Shown here: positions 33,654-42,964 of the stretch, one piece after another | Position numbering within the stretch: the first letter of the stretch is position 1 | Layout of the letters: the number at the start of each line of letters is the position of its first letter | Source of the DNA: an uncultured Oscillospiraceae bacterium | GTDB taxonomy: Bacteria > Bacillota > Clostridia > Oscillospirales > Oscillospiraceae | Direction: 5' to 3' | Length of the DNA stretch: 64,000 nt | NCBI GenBank assembly: GCA_910579725.1 | Contig: CAJTUD010000001.1 | Coordinates: 62,001-126,000, forward strand | The notes under the pieces: generated by a model | What the model was told of the DNA's origin: nothing | Database searches by the model: none | The model's input: only the letters and a program-made list of their open reading frames with translations | Translations under genes and position numbers: made by a program

Positions 33654-35342
33654 TTACAGCGGATTTTCGTCAATCCATCTTGAAATCGCGGTACCGATTT
33701 CCTTGATGCAGCCGGGCGCGTAGGGAACCTTCATTCCCGCTCCGGCGGCCAGCTCTTCAAAGGTTCTGGTGCCTCCCAGGTCCACAAAGGCCAGATACCG
33801 CTTCCAGGCGTCCGCCCGGTCGGACATGAAGGCCAGCCAGAACTGGAAAGCCATGGTCTGAGCCATGCAGTAATCAATATAGTAGAAGGGGCTCATATAG
33901 ATGTGCATCTGCTGCTGCCAGCGAGCGCCCCGGCTGTAGGAGGGCAGGTCCTCATAGTCAATCCAGGGCCGGTACTTTTTCTCCAGCTCCAGCCAGGTTT
34001 CATTGCGCTGCTCCGGGGTCAGCTCCGGTTTTTCATACATTATGTGCTGGAACTCGTCTACCATGCAGCCGTAGGGAATAAAAATCAGGCTGTCCTCACA
34101 GTGGCCGATTTCATATTTCCGGGTGGTGGGGCCGAAAAATTTCTCATGCCAGGGCGAGGTGAGGAATTCCATGGACATGGAGTGGGTTTCGCAGCCCTCC
34201 ATGGTGGGACTCATCAGAGAGGAGAGGTAGCCCTTCCGGGCGGCCCGGTAGAAGGCGAAGGCGTGACCCGCCTCGTGGGTCAGCACATCCACGTCGCCGC
34301 TGGTACCGTTGAAGTTGGAAAAAATAAAAGGGGCCTTGTAAGCGGAAAACTCGGTGCAGTAGCCGCCGGGAGCCTTGCCTTCCTTGCTGAGCACGTCCAG
34401 CAGCTCTCCGTCGTAGAGGAAGTCGATGAACTCTTTTGTCTCAGGGCTCAGCTCATGGTACATTTCCCGGCCGGCGGCCAGAATCTCATCGGGCGTACCC
34501 TGAGGCTTGGCGTTGCCGTCGGGAAACAGGAGAGCATCGTCATAAATCTTCAGCTTCTCCACGCCGATGCGCCGGGCCTGATTATCCTTCACCCGGGCGA
34601 CCAGAGGCACCATATCCGAGGCAATCTGCTCCCGGAAGGCAGCGCATTCCTTGGGGCCCCAGCAGTTGCGGCCCAGGCGGTCATAGCCCAGAGGGATGAA
34701 GCTGGCATAGCCCATGGCCTGTCCCTGGGCGGTGCGGTTTTTCACCAGCTTGTCATAGAGCTCGTCCAGCTGCTCCCGGTGATCCTCGAACCATTGACCC
34801 CGGACCTGGAAAGCTGCCTTGCGGACCGGGCGGTCGGGACTTTGCAGGAAGGGTCCCAGCTTGGGCAGCGGGAGGGTTTCACCTTCCCACTCCACGGTGG
34901 CAGAGGCATAGAGTTTCTGATACTCGCTGGTCAGCTTGTTCTCCTCCTGCATCAGCTCCATGATTTCCGGCTTCATGCAGCGCACAGAGATTTCCAGATT
35001 CTGGAAAAGAAGGGAGCCGAATTTTTCTTCCAGCCGGGAGCGGAAGGGAGAGTTTAGCAGGGAGAGATTGATTTTCTGATCGATTTCCTGGAGGACGGGG
35101 CTGATTTCATCGATATAGTCGCTCTCCTTTTCATAGAAGCTGTCTTTGGTATCGATGGTGTGGCGGACGTAGGCCAGAGAGCAGAGGGTGGAGATGTCCT
35201 TGCTTTTTTCCTCGTAAGCCAGATAGGCGGCGATCTGTTCCTCCGCTGTGGCAGCGGAGCGGATTTGTTCCAGCAGCTCGCCGGCAGAGGTCTGGAATTC
35301 CTCCAGGTTGGGGTGGGTGTAGGGCATTTCTGTAAACTTCAT
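33654..35342 (-). CDS. pepF: M3 family oligoendopeptidase
   Basis: 562 aa. Zinc protease of the M3B type with HEAGH in VLTHEAGHAFAFYR (about residue 358). It cleaves short peptides in the cytoplasm. ATG 35342 is used because AAAGGA lies seven bases upstream and it matches family N-termini; a longer frame begins at 35387. It is last in an apparent asnA-pepD-pepF operon. It is shorter than classical PepF (about 600 aa) and fits the pepF/M3 subgroup of Clostridia. Confidence 0.9.
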   Translation of the reverse strand: MKFTEMPYTHPNLEEFQTSAGELLEQIRSAATAEEQIAAYLAYEEKSKDISTLCSLAYVRHTIDTKDSFYEKESDYIDEISPVLQEIDQKINLSLLNSPFRSRLEEKFGSLLFQNLEISVRCMKPEIMELMQEENKLTSEYQKLYASATVEWEGETLPLPKLGPFLQSPDRPVRKAAFQVRGQWFEDHREQLDELYDKLVKNRTAQGQAMGYASFIPLGYDRLGRNCWGPKECAAFREQIASDMVPLVARVKDNQARRIGVEKLKIYDDALLFPDGNAKPQGTPDEILAAGREMYHELSPETKEFIDFLYDGELLDVLSKEGKAPGGYCTEFSAYKAPFIFSNFNGTSGDVDVLTHEAGHAFAFYRAARKGYLSSLMSPTMEGCETHSMSMEFLTSPWHEKFFGPTTRKYEIGHCEDSLIFIPYGCMVDEFQHIMYEKPELTPEQRNETWLELEKKYRPWIDYEDLPSYSRGARWQQQMHIYMSPFYYIDYCMAQTMAFQFWLAFMSDRADAWKRYLAFVDLGGTRTFEELAAGAGMKVPYAPGCIKEIGTAISRWIDENPL

Positions 35343-35428
35343 AACATATTCCTTTCTTTGCTGTCCGGAGGGCAGCAAACGTTTCATTCGTCTCCCATCG
35401 CTTCAGGCCAGGCCGCCGGGATGCAGCG

Positions 35429-36865
35429 TTACAGCTCTCTCAGAACTGCCAGAAGAAACGCCCATGTCCTCCCCACGGAGGATACCGACATCCGCTCTCT
35501 GGCGCTGTGAACGTCTCTGAGATCCGGACCGATGGATACCGCATCAAGTCCCGGCATTTTCCCCGCGAACAGGCCGCACTCCAGACCGGCGTGAATGGCC
35601 TCCACCTTCATTTCCCTGCCGGCCATCTGCCGGTAAACCCGAAGCATCGCGTCCCTCAGGGGGGAATTCTTCCGGTATTCCCAGGGCGGATATTCGCCCC
35701 GCTGGGAAAAGCTGCCGCCGTACCGGGCAGCCAGCCGTTCCAGCTGTGTGCACAGCGCCGCCTTTTCCGCCGCCGCGCTGCTGCGCACTGAGCTGGATAG
35801 CTCCATTCTGCCCTCCTCCAGCCTTAGAATGCCGATGTTCAGGCTGGTCTGCACCAAACCGGGAATATCCTCGCTCATGGCCTGTACGCCGTTGGGATAG
35901 TCATTCAGAAGAGAGAGGGCTGTCTCCGTGTCCTCCGGGGAAAGAGCCTGACGGCGCTCCGGCGGGAGGGAACTGAGCGTAATGGACAGCCCTGGCTCCG
36001 TTGCCGCAAAAGCGGCGCAGGTTTCGCTCTCAAAGCGCTTTCTCACGGCTTCCGCCTCCGCCGGGTCCTCCGCCAGGAACACCGCCTCCGCCTCCTTGGG
36101 GATGGCGTTGTCCTGCAAGCCGCCGGAAAGGGAGATCAGACGGATGCCCTCCATTTTTTTCAGGCAGGCGCCCAGCAGCTTGTTGGCGTTGGCCAGCCCT
36201 TTGCCGATCTCCGTTCCGGAGTGTCCCCCCTGGCCGCCGGAAACGGTCAGACGGCACACCGCGCTTTCCGCCTCCTCCATGGAAAATTCTTTCACAATGT
36301 CGCACCGGGATCCTCCGGCGCAGCTGACGGTAAGCACGCCCTCGTCCTCGCTGTCGAGGTTGATGAGCTTCCGCCCCGCCAGATCTGAGCAGTCCAGGCC
36401 GTTGGCCCCCAGCAGTCCAACCTCCTCGTCCACGGTCAGAACCGCCTCAATGGGCGGGTGGGCAGCGTCCCGGCTGTCCAGCAGGGCCAGAATCAGAGCG
36501 ACGGCCGCGCCGTTGTCCCCGCCCAGTGTGGTGCCCCGGGCCTTCACCCAGTCTCCGTCCACCGTCAGGTCCAGAGGCTCCCTCTCAAAATCGTGGTCCA
36601 CGCCCCTCTCCTTTACGCAGACCATGTCCAAATGGCCCTGTAAAATGACAGCCGGATGAGTTTCATAGCCGGGGGAAGCGTTTTTCCAGATAACCACGTT
36701 CCCCAGTCCGTCCTGCCGGCAGCGCAGGCCCCGGTCTCTCGCAAAGTTCGCCGCCCATTCGCTGGCAGCGGCGGTATTCCCTGAGCCGTGGGGAATGCGG
36801 GTCAGCTCCTCAAAAAAACGGAATACACTTTTCGGCTCCAGATTGGCCAAGACAGGATTGTCCAA
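35429..36865 (-). CDS. pepD: Aminoacyl-histidine dipeptidase (M20 family)
   Basis: 478 aa. Metal ligands are seen in VILQGHLDMV, TTLGGDNGAAV, TVDEEVGLLGA and NLDSEDEG, the PepD pattern. It hydrolyses dipeptides such as carnosine-like Xaa-His. The start codon is TTG at 36865 with GAGGAGA just upstream; no ATG gives the conserved N-terminus. It lies between asnA and pepF. Confidence 0.93.
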   Translation of the reverse strand: MDNPVLANLEPKSVFRFFEELTRIPHGSGNTAAASEWAANFARDRGLRCRQDGLGNVVIWKNASPGYETHPAVILQGHLDMVCVKERGVDHDFEREPLDLTVDGDWVKARGTTLGGDNGAAVALILALLDSRDAAHPPIEAVLTVDEEVGLLGANGLDCSDLAGRKLINLDSEDEGVLTVSCAGGSRCDIVKEFSMEEAESAVCRLTVSGGQGGHSGTEIGKGLANANKLLGACLKKMEGIRLISLSGGLQDNAIPKEAEAVFLAEDPAEAEAVRKRFESETCAAFAATEPGLSITLSSLPPERRQALSPEDTETALSLLNDYPNGVQAMSEDIPGLVQTSLNIGILRLEEGRMELSSSVRSSAAAEKAALCTQLERLAARYGGSFSQRGEYPPWEYRKNSPLRDAMLRVYRQMAGREMKVEAIHAGLECGLFAGKMPGLDAVSIGPDLRDVHSARERMSVSSVGRTWAFLLAVLREL

Positions 36866-36883
36866 GATGATCTCCTCTTTTCT

Positions 36884-37897
36884 TTACAGTAATTGTACGC
36901 CCGCTTCCTCGCAGATGTCCAGTGTCTGCTGGTCCCACAGGCTCACCTGAACCTCCCCGATGTGGCAGCAGCCGATCATCAGCATGCACAGCCGGCTTTG
37001 TCCGATGCCGCCGCCCATAGTCAGGGGCAGTTCATTGTTCAGCAGCATTTTGTGGAAGGGCAGCTCTCGCCGGTCCTGGCAACCCGAAAGCTCCAGCTGC
37101 CGCTCCAGACTCTCCGGATCCACCCGGATGCCCATGGAAGAAATCTCAAATGCGCGGCCCAGCACGTCGTTCCACATGAGGATATCGCCGTTGAGCTCCC
37201 AGTCATCGTAGTCGGGGGCCCGGCCATCGTGCTTCCGGCCGCTGCGGAGTTCCTTTCCGATCTGCATAAGAAACACCGTCCTGTGTCCCTCCCGCATGTA
37301 AGCGGTCTCCCGCTCCTGAGGGGGCAGATGGGGGTACAGATCCTCCAGCTCCTGGGTGGTAATGAAGCTCACCTCCCGGTCCAGGTGGGTTTTCACCTGG
37401 GGGAAGGCCCGGCGCAGGGCGTCGCAGGTATCGCAGACGGCGCCCACGATGGAGCGTACGGTATACTGGAGGAAGTCCATATTCCGGTCGGATTTGGTGA
37501 TGACCTTCTCCCAATCCCACTGGTCCACATAGACGGAGTGGATGTTGTCCAGGCTCTCGTCCCGGCGAATGGCGTTCATGTCGGTATACAGACCGTTGCC
37601 GGGGTAGAAACCGTAGCGCTTGAGGGCCAGCCGCTTCCATTTGGCCAGGGAATGAACCACCTCGCCCTGGGCCCCGCCCACGGCGGGGATGTCGAAGCCT
37701 ACGGGGCGCTCCACACCGTTGAGGTTGTCGTTGAGGCCGGAGTTTTTGTCCACGAACAGCGGCGCGGAAACCCGGCGGAGATTCAGAGCAAATTTCAGAT
37801 TCTCCTGAAAACTGCTTTTGACAAACTCGATGGCCCGCTGCATGTCGTAACCATAGAGAGGGGAGCGGTAGCCCTGGGGAATGGTGCAGGTATTCAT
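36884..37897 (-). CDS. asnA: Aspartate-ammonia ligase
   Basis: 337 aa, typical of AsnA. A class II tRNA-synthetase-like enzyme making asparagine from aspartate, ammonia and ATP: VSAPLFVDKNSGLNDNLNG, SVYVDQWDWEKVI and GGGIGQSRLCMLMIG. ATG 37897 has GGAGGA upstream. No T-box was recognised. Head of the operon with two peptidases, which suggests amino-acid scavenging. Confidence 0.95.
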   Translation of the reverse strand: MNTCTIPQGYRSPLYGYDMQRAIEFVKSSFQENLKFALNLRRVSAPLFVDKNSGLNDNLNGVERPVGFDIPAVGGAQGEVVHSLAKWKRLALKRYGFYPGNGLYTDMNAIRRDESLDNIHSVYVDQWDWEKVITKSDRNMDFLQYTVRSIVGAVCDTCDALRRAFPQVKTHLDREVSFITTQELEDLYPHLPPQERETAYMREGHRTVFLMQIGKELRSGRKHDGRAPDYDDWELNGDILMWNDVLGRAFEISSMGIRVDPESLERQLELSGCQDRRELPFHKMLLNNELPLTMGGGIGQSRLCMLMIGCCHIGEVQVSLWDQQTLDICEEAGVQLL

Positions 37898-38028
37898 AAG
37901 CTTCCTCCTGTTTTGGAAAAAATTCTCGACGGATACTATCATACACCATTTTATGGAAAAATGCACGGCAATTTTGAAAAGCTTCTTCCGGGAATTCTTT
38001 CAGAGACGCTGCTTTTGTCGAAAGACTC

Positions 38029-38057
38029 TTGCATTTCCGCCGGGCACCGGGTATAAT
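38029..38057 (+). promoter_or_regulatory. Promoter of the stalk-domain protein gene
   Basis: TTGCAT (38029-38034), 17-base spacer, TATAAT (38052-38057); the same hexamers and spacing recur before the TAXI gene at 56263. Confidence 0.65.
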
Positions 38058-38122
38058 GTGAGCGGGGCGATATGTACCGCCCCGGGCATTTACATGATAT
38101 TAAAGATTGAAGGAGAAAAAGT

Positions 38123-39139
38123 ATGACAAAAAAGATGCTGTCCCTCATGCTGGCTCTGGTGCTGTGCCTGGGCCTGACCCTTCCCGCCAGCGCCGCGCAG
38201 GCGCCGGAGGGCACCTCAGCCATCCAGGTGCAGGCCGGAGGTATGACCCAGGTCGTGCAGAATCTGGATCTCTGCCAGGAGGAGAACGGAGTTGCGGGCG
38301 AAACCCAGACCATTCGGGGTTTTAACCAGATTGCCGGCGGTACACCCATCACCGTGACCAACGCCGGCGCCGACGCCTCTGCCGTCTTCTACATCTACTA
38401 CATCGGTTATACCCTCCGCGCAGAGGGCAAGTACTTCAACAGCGGCGATATCCGCTATCTGGCGGATCATTCCGCCGCAGACGTGCCCTCCTCCTCCGCC
38501 TCCAACGGACTGTACTGGGTCTTCAACAGCGGCAAGCTGGATGGAGCTGCCGCTGCGGCGCAGGCCAAGACCCTGGTTCCCGGCGAGAGTGTGAGCTTCA
38601 CTCTGCCTGACGAGGGAACGGACACCATTTTCAGACTCTGCATTGAGATTTACTATCCGGAGCAGAACGATTACTACGGCAGAAGCCTTCCTCTGAAGAT
38701 CGCCGCCCCCCGTCCTGCCAAGCCCACCCCCTCCACTGTGATGGTCAATGGCGTCAACACCGCCTTTGATGCCTACAACATCGACGGCAGCAATTACTTC
38801 AAGCTCCGGGATCTGGCCTATGTGCTCAACGGCACCGCCAAGCAGTTCCAGGTGGGCTGGGACAGCAGCGCCAACTCCATCTCCCTGACCTCCGGTCAGG
38901 CGTACACCGCCGTGGGCGGCGAGATGGGCAGCCGGGGCACCGCCGAGCAGATCGCTGCGCCCACCGCCTCCAGGATTCTGCTCAACGGCCGTGAGGTCTC
39001 CCTTACCGCGTACCTCATCAACGGCAACAACTACTTCAAGCTCCGGGACATCGGCCAGGCCTTCGACTTTGGCGTGGACTGGAACAGCGAGGCGCAGACC
39101 ATCTTTATCGACACCGCAAAAGGATATACGCCCGGCTGA
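38123..39139 (+). CDS. Secreted protein with two copper-amine-oxidase-N/stalk repeats
   Basis: 338 aa. Signal peptide MTKKMLSLMLALVLCLGLTL, cleaved near ASA-A. Residues 25-190 form an extracellular beta domain of unknown type. The C-terminus has two repeats (about 205-260 and 284-335) each with NYFKLRD, seen in stalk-domain proteins of Oscillospiraceae and thought to bind cell wall or carbohydrate. The enzymatic role, if any, is unknown. Confidence 0.82.
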   Translation: MTKKMLSLMLALVLCLGLTLPASAAQAPEGTSAIQVQAGGMTQVVQNLDLCQEENGVAGETQTIRGFNQIAGGTPITVTNAGADASAVFYIYYIGYTLRAEGKYFNSGDIRYLADHSAADVPSSSASNGLYWVFNSGKLDGAAAAAQAKTLVPGESVSFTLPDEGTDTIFRLCIEIYYPEQNDYYGRSLPLKIAAPRPAKPTPSTVMVNGVNTAFDAYNIDGSNYFKLRDLAYVLNGTAKQFQVGWDSSANSISLTSGQAYTAVGGEMGSRGTAEQIAAPTASRILLNGREVSLTAYLINGNNYFKLRDIGQAFDFGVDWNSEAQTIFIDTAKGYTPG

Positions 39140-39175
39140 GAAACCTCGTTCCCCCGCCGGTGAGAACAGTATATA

Positions 39176-39209
39176 TCCCGGGAGCCCGGCTGGTGCTCCC
39201 GGGATTTTT
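39176..39209 (+). terminator. Terminator
   Basis: TCCCGGGAGC (39176-39185) pairs with GCTCCCGGGA (39195-39204), followed by TTTTT. Confidence 0.85.
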
Positions 39210-39359
39210 CCCGCAAAAATTTTATCTGCGGGAATATTTGGATACGGGAAAATGAATTTTCAGGCTCCGGAAGGCCTCTCTCCACTCTAAGAACAAAAAA
39301 ATTTACTGTTTTCCCCGGTTTATTGTGCAAACAAATATGCAGAACCGTAAAACCCGGGA

Positions 39360-39388
39360 TTGAATTTTTCGATTACCTATGATAAAAT
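39360..39388 (+). promoter_or_regulatory. Promoter of the secreted-protein/EPS region
   Basis: TTGAAT (39360-39365), 17-base spacer, TAAAAT (39383-39388); leader about 250 bases. Confidence 0.6.
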
Positions 39389-39477
39389 ACTCCTCAGACG
39401 TGATGCCTGCACTCTCTTTTCAGCTCAGAGAGCACTGATTGAATACCGGAGGGCCCACCGAAAGGAGGTGAGGACCA

Positions 39478-39627
39478 TTGCAAGCAGGGCGGAAACAAAC
39501 CAGGCAAACGTACAGGTGGTTCCCGCGGCGTGAAAAGGCGCGCGCTCCTCTGGGAAGTAAGAGACATGCGGCCGTCAAATTCCTTTTTGTGGCGGCCGGC
39601 AGCAGACAGATCTGTCAGATACGATGA
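39478..39627 (+). CDS. Possible 49-aa basic leader peptide, TTG start
   Basis: A TTG codon at 39478 follows a full-strength Shine-Dalgarno, AAAGGAGGTGA (39461-39471), by six bases. The 49 codons encode a peptide with many Arg/Lys residues (starts MQAGRKQTRQTYRWFPRRE). Its TGA overlaps an ATG that is in frame with the next gene (ATGA at 39624). The match to no known family, and the possibility that the region is a structured RNA, keep confidence low. Confidence 0.4.
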   Translation: MQAGRKQTRQTYRWFPRREKARAPLGSKRHAAVKFLFVAAGSRQICQIR

Positions 39628-39647
39628 ATGTAGGAGAGAACAAAACC

Positions 39648-40442
39648 ATGAAAAAGCAACTGATCGCCAAGCTCCTCGTGCTTGGTATGGTCCTGGCCAT
39701 GCTGCCCACTGCGGCTCTGGCCAGCGCAAACACCGCCACCGACGCCAGCAACAATACCTATGTCTATGACTTCGGCTTCATCTTCGACGACTACACCTTC
39801 AGCGGCGCCGAGACTCCCGCTGAGCCTGAGAAGCCCGCCGAGCCCGAGACTCCTGCCGAGACCACTCCCGTGGAGACCGAGACCAACGCTGACGGCCAGG
39901 TCGTTGCGACCGTGACCGTTGAGGCCGAGGTGAAGGGCAACACCGCTACCGTGGCTGTGACCGCCGAGGCTGCCGCTGACCTGGTCAGCAAGCTGGTGGA
40001 CAGCAAGGCCGACGTGCTGGTGCTGCCTGTGGCCGCTGAGAGCGCTACCAAGGCTGTTGTGTCTGTACCCGCCGCCGCTCTGGCTGAGATGGCTGCTAGG
40101 ACCGACGCTGCTCTGACCGTGGAGAGCACCGTGGCTAACGTCACCATCTCCAACGAGGCTCTGGCTGCCATCGTCGAGGGCGCCGAGACCGTGGAAATCA
40201 GCGCTGAGGCCAAGGAAGACGGTACCGTCTCCATCGCCCTGCTGGCTGACGGCAAGGCTGTTGAGGATATCCCCGGCGGTCTGGATGTTGTCATCCCCGT
40301 TGAGGTCGAGGCTGAGGCTGTTGCCGGTGTTTACCTGGTGAAGGCCGACGAGACCGAGGAAGAGCTGACTTGGGAGATCGCCGACGGCAGCCTGAAGGTG
40401 AATCTCACCAGCACTGGCGATGTCCGCATCGACAAGAAGTAA
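39648..40442 (+). CDS. Secreted Ala/Val/Glu-rich protein of unknown function
   Basis: 264 aa. A signal peptide (MKKQLIAKLLVLGMVLAML, cleaved near ALA-S) is followed by a Pro-Glu linker (about 46-68) and an acidic beta-rich region with strongly biased codons typical of a highly expressed gene. A start eight codons upstream (39624) is possible through coupling with the leader ORF. It stands directly before exopolysaccharide genes and may be a surface or matrix protein; no domain is recognised. Confidence 0.7.
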   Translation: MKKQLIAKLLVLGMVLAMLPTAALASANTATDASNNTYVYDFGFIFDDYTFSGAETPAEPEKPAEPETPAETTPVETETNADGQVVATVTVEAEVKGNTATVAVTAEAAADLVSKLVDSKADVLVLPVAAESATKAVVSVPAAALAEMAARTDAALTVESTVANVTISNEALAAIVEGAETVEISAEAKEDGTVSIALLADGKAVEDIPGGLDVVIPVEVEAEAVAGVYLVKADETEEELTWEIADGSLKVNLTSTGDVRIDKK

Positions 40443-40452
40443 TTTCATCAAA

Positions 40453-40545
40453 GCGCTCCCATCCGGAGCGCACCATGGGAAAGAGGGGGCTTCGGCCCCC
40501 TCCTTCTCCCAGCGCTTCGCCGCAGGGCGGAGCGCTGGGAGAAGG
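40453..40545 (+). repeat. Three consecutive hairpins before the O-antigen ligase gene
   Basis: GCGCTCC/GGAGCGC (40453-40471); AGGGGGC-TTCG-GCCCCCT (40484-40501); and a 15-bp perfect stem (40502-40516 with 40531-40545). None has a clear U-run. They should lower or delay expression of the downstream membrane proteins relative to the secreted protein. Confidence 0.6.
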
Positions 40546-40568
40546 CTGCCCATAGAGAGGTGACATAT

Positions 40569-42908
40569 ATGAACCAAACAATCAAGCCGTCCGCCGACAT
40601 GCCGCGGGTCTGGCAAATAGTGGGGCCGGCGCTTTTGGCCGCGCTCTTTTTCTTTGCCGTCTGCCTGAACGCCGCTGCCACCGTAAAAATGGAGGCTGTG
40701 CTGCTGATTCTGCTGACGCTCTCGTCGGTGTTCCTGTTTTATGCCAGAATGCGGGAGCGGATAAAGCCGCCTGTTCTGGCACTGGCGCTTGTGGTCCTGC
40801 TGAACGGCGTGTCCACGCTGTACGCCTTCTCCCCCAAGCTGGCTATGTACGAGTTCGTGAAAATTCTGACGTCCTTCTGTCTGGCCATGCTGCTGCTTGC
40901 TTTCAGCGGCGGCCGGGATCCGGGGCGTCAGACAGCGGCTGTGCTGTCGGGCTGTTGTGCCGTGGCGGGACTGGTCAGTATCGACCTGCTCTCCACCCGG
41001 TGGATCAGTACGGCCGTTTTGTCGTTTCTGGGCCAATTTACCCAGGACTACGCAAATCTGAGCGTGGTGGAGGAGGGAGTGCGCATGACCTCCCTTTTCA
41101 TGAACCCCAATGTATTTGCCGGCTGCATCGGTCTGGGGGTGCTTCTGAGCCTGGGACTGGCCTCCACTGCGGAAAAGCCCTGGGAGCGGGTGGTCCATCT
41201 GGTCTGCCTGTCTGTCAGTTCTCTGGCCTTTGTGCTGGCCTTCAGCATGGGGGCCTGCGTGATGATCGTGCCCGCGTTCCTGATTTTTCTGGCTCTGGAG
41301 AAAAAGGAGCGGCGGGCAGGACTGCTGATTGTGATGGTGGAAACTCTGGTTGTCACCATGCTGGCGGCTTTTCCCTCCTCCATGACGGGGTTGAATGCCT
41401 GGGAAGGCGTGCAGCCTGTACCCCTGCTGTGCACAGTGGGGAGCGCGGCGCTTCTGTGCGCTCTGGACCTGCTTTTAGGGAAAAAGCTGGCGGAGAAGCT
41501 GAACCGGCATGGCCGGATGGTGATTTTCCTGACGGCCGCAATTCTGGCGGGACTGCTGGCCTTTCTCACCGCCGCCTTTCTGCTCACAGGCGGCGCGACT
41601 CTTCAGCCCGGGCAGGCGCTGCGCCGGGCCGCCTATCCTGAGCCTGGAAACTGGACAATAACGGCGGAGGCCGATGGCCCCCTCACCGTCAAGGTAGAGA
41701 GCCAGAACCGGGCGGACACTATGATGCATACCAGCACTGTGCTGTACGACGGTCCGCTCAGTGAGGCAGCCTTTACCGTCCCGGAGGACAGTCTGGTGGT
41801 TTATTTCAACTTCACCGCCGGGGAGCAGGAGGTCCGGCTGGAGCGGGCGGACTGCTCAGGGGAGAGAGGTTCCGTGGGAATTCCTCTGCGCTACAAGCTG
41901 CTGCCCGGCTTTATCGCCAACCGGCTCCAAGGCCTGTTTGCCAACCAGAACGCCATCCAGCGTCTGGTCTTTTTCGAGGATGGCATGAAGCTGTTTCAGA
42001 AAAGCCCGGTAATTGGACTGGGGCTGGGAGGCTTTGAGAACGGAGCAAGGAGCGTGCAGTCCTTCTACTATCAGACCAAGTATGTCCATAATCATTATAT
42101 TCAGGCCCTGGTAGACACGGGAATTCTGGGCCTGCTCCTGTTTTTGGGACTTCTGGCGGTATCCGGCGGGGCGGTATGGTTCGCTAGGAGGGAGGGAACT
42201 ATTCTGGCCCCCTCCCTGGGCGCGGCCCTGGCGTTTATGGCCGGGCACTGCGCGGTGGAGGTGGATTTCTCCCATTTCTCCTATCTCCCCATCGCCTTTG
42301 GCGTTTTCGCCGCCATCAATCTCTCCTGCGGCAGCGCACTGCCTGTGCCCGGCTGGGCCAGGGCCAGGAAGGTCCAGGGAGGGCTGCTGCTGGGAATTTC
42401 CGCACTGCTGGTGATATTCGGCGTACTGCTCAACAATAACATGCGGGCACAGAGTCTGGCCTATGAGACAGATAGCATGTCCGATCTGGCGGAGGCGGCC
42501 CGGCTGGACCCCTTTGAGTGGGCGGATCATATGCTCACCTATGTGATGCGTGCGCCGGACCACAGCGAGGATGAGGCTGTCCAGCAACAGGCGGAGGAAT
42601 TTGCCGCCCGGCTGGAGACAGTCAATTCCAACATTCTCCCCGTCTATCTGGCGGAGTACTACCTCTATACCGGCAACCTGGAGCATGCCTTCGCCATGCT
42701 GGAAAAATTCGTGGACTATGTCGCCGCGGATGCTTCCGCCTGGCAGCGGGTGTTTGGCCTTTTGCAGCGGTATGAGGCGGACGGCGAATATTTCCGGGAA
42801 GGCGTGTCTCATCTGGCCGGTCTGCTGGAGACTTGGAACGCGGAGAATATGGGGACCATCACGCTGGACGGGGAGATGGAGGCGTTTATCGCCCGCATGC
42901 GCTCCTGA
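40569..42908 (+). CDS. O-antigen ligase/polymerase-like membrane protein
   Basis: 779 aa. About 12 membrane helices; the Wzy_C-type region is around residues 460-520 (FEDGMKLFQKSPVIGLGLGG and YVHNHYIQALVDTGILGLLL, with the conserved H-N-x-Y). A non-membrane insert (about 340-440) and a soluble helical C-terminus (about 630-779, TPR-like) complete it. It likely joins or polymerises lipid-linked glycans at the outer face of the membrane. ATG 40569 is used (GAGAGG eight bases upstream) over GTG 40560. Confidence 0.85.
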   Translation: MNQTIKPSADMPRVWQIVGPALLAALFFFAVCLNAAATVKMEAVLLILLTLSSVFLFYARMRERIKPPVLALALVVLLNGVSTLYAFSPKLAMYEFVKILTSFCLAMLLLAFSGGRDPGRQTAAVLSGCCAVAGLVSIDLLSTRWISTAVLSFLGQFTQDYANLSVVEEGVRMTSLFMNPNVFAGCIGLGVLLSLGLASTAEKPWERVVHLVCLSVSSLAFVLAFSMGACVMIVPAFLIFLALEKKERRAGLLIVMVETLVVTMLAAFPSSMTGLNAWEGVQPVPLLCTVGSAALLCALDLLLGKKLAEKLNRHGRMVIFLTAAILAGLLAFLTAAFLLTGGATLQPGQALRRAAYPEPGNWTITAEADGPLTVKVESQNRADTMMHTSTVLYDGPLSEAAFTVPEDSLVVYFNFTAGEQEVRLERADCSGERGSVGIPLRYKLLPGFIANRLQGLFANQNAIQRLVFFEDGMKLFQKSPVIGLGLGGFENGARSVQSFYYQTKYVHNHYIQALVDTGILGLLLFLGLLAVSGGAVWFARREGTILAPSLGAALAFMAGHCAVEVDFSHFSYLPIAFGVFAAINLSCGSALPVPGWARARKVQGGLLLGISALLVIFGVLLNNNMRAQSLAYETDSMSDLAEAARLDPFEWADHMLTYVMRAPDHSEDEAVQQQAEEFAARLETVNSNILPVYLAEYYLYTGNLEHAFAMLEKFVDYVAADASAWQRVFGLLQRYEADGEYFREGVSHLAGLLETWNAENMGTITLDGEMEAFIARMRS

Positions 42909-42964
42909 CCGGAGGTCCCCTGGCCGGACGGCCGCCTGATTTCATGGGAAGCCGGAGTACACAT

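Larger units (their letters stand above)
39210..39647. other. Long leader region before the Ala/Glu-rich secreted protein
   Basis: The stretch contains a promoter at 39360, about 250 bases of transcribed leader, and a possible TTG-started ORF at 39478. No known riboswitch class was recognised. Confidence 0.5.

Noticed and set aside
37898..38028. T-box upstream of asnA
   Set aside because: No GGUGG-type T-box core or specifier arrangement was seen.
39389..39620. c-di-GMP riboswitch in the long leader
   Set aside because: The GEMM signature (GCAAAGCC with the tetraloop receptor) is absent, although the region may be structured in another way.
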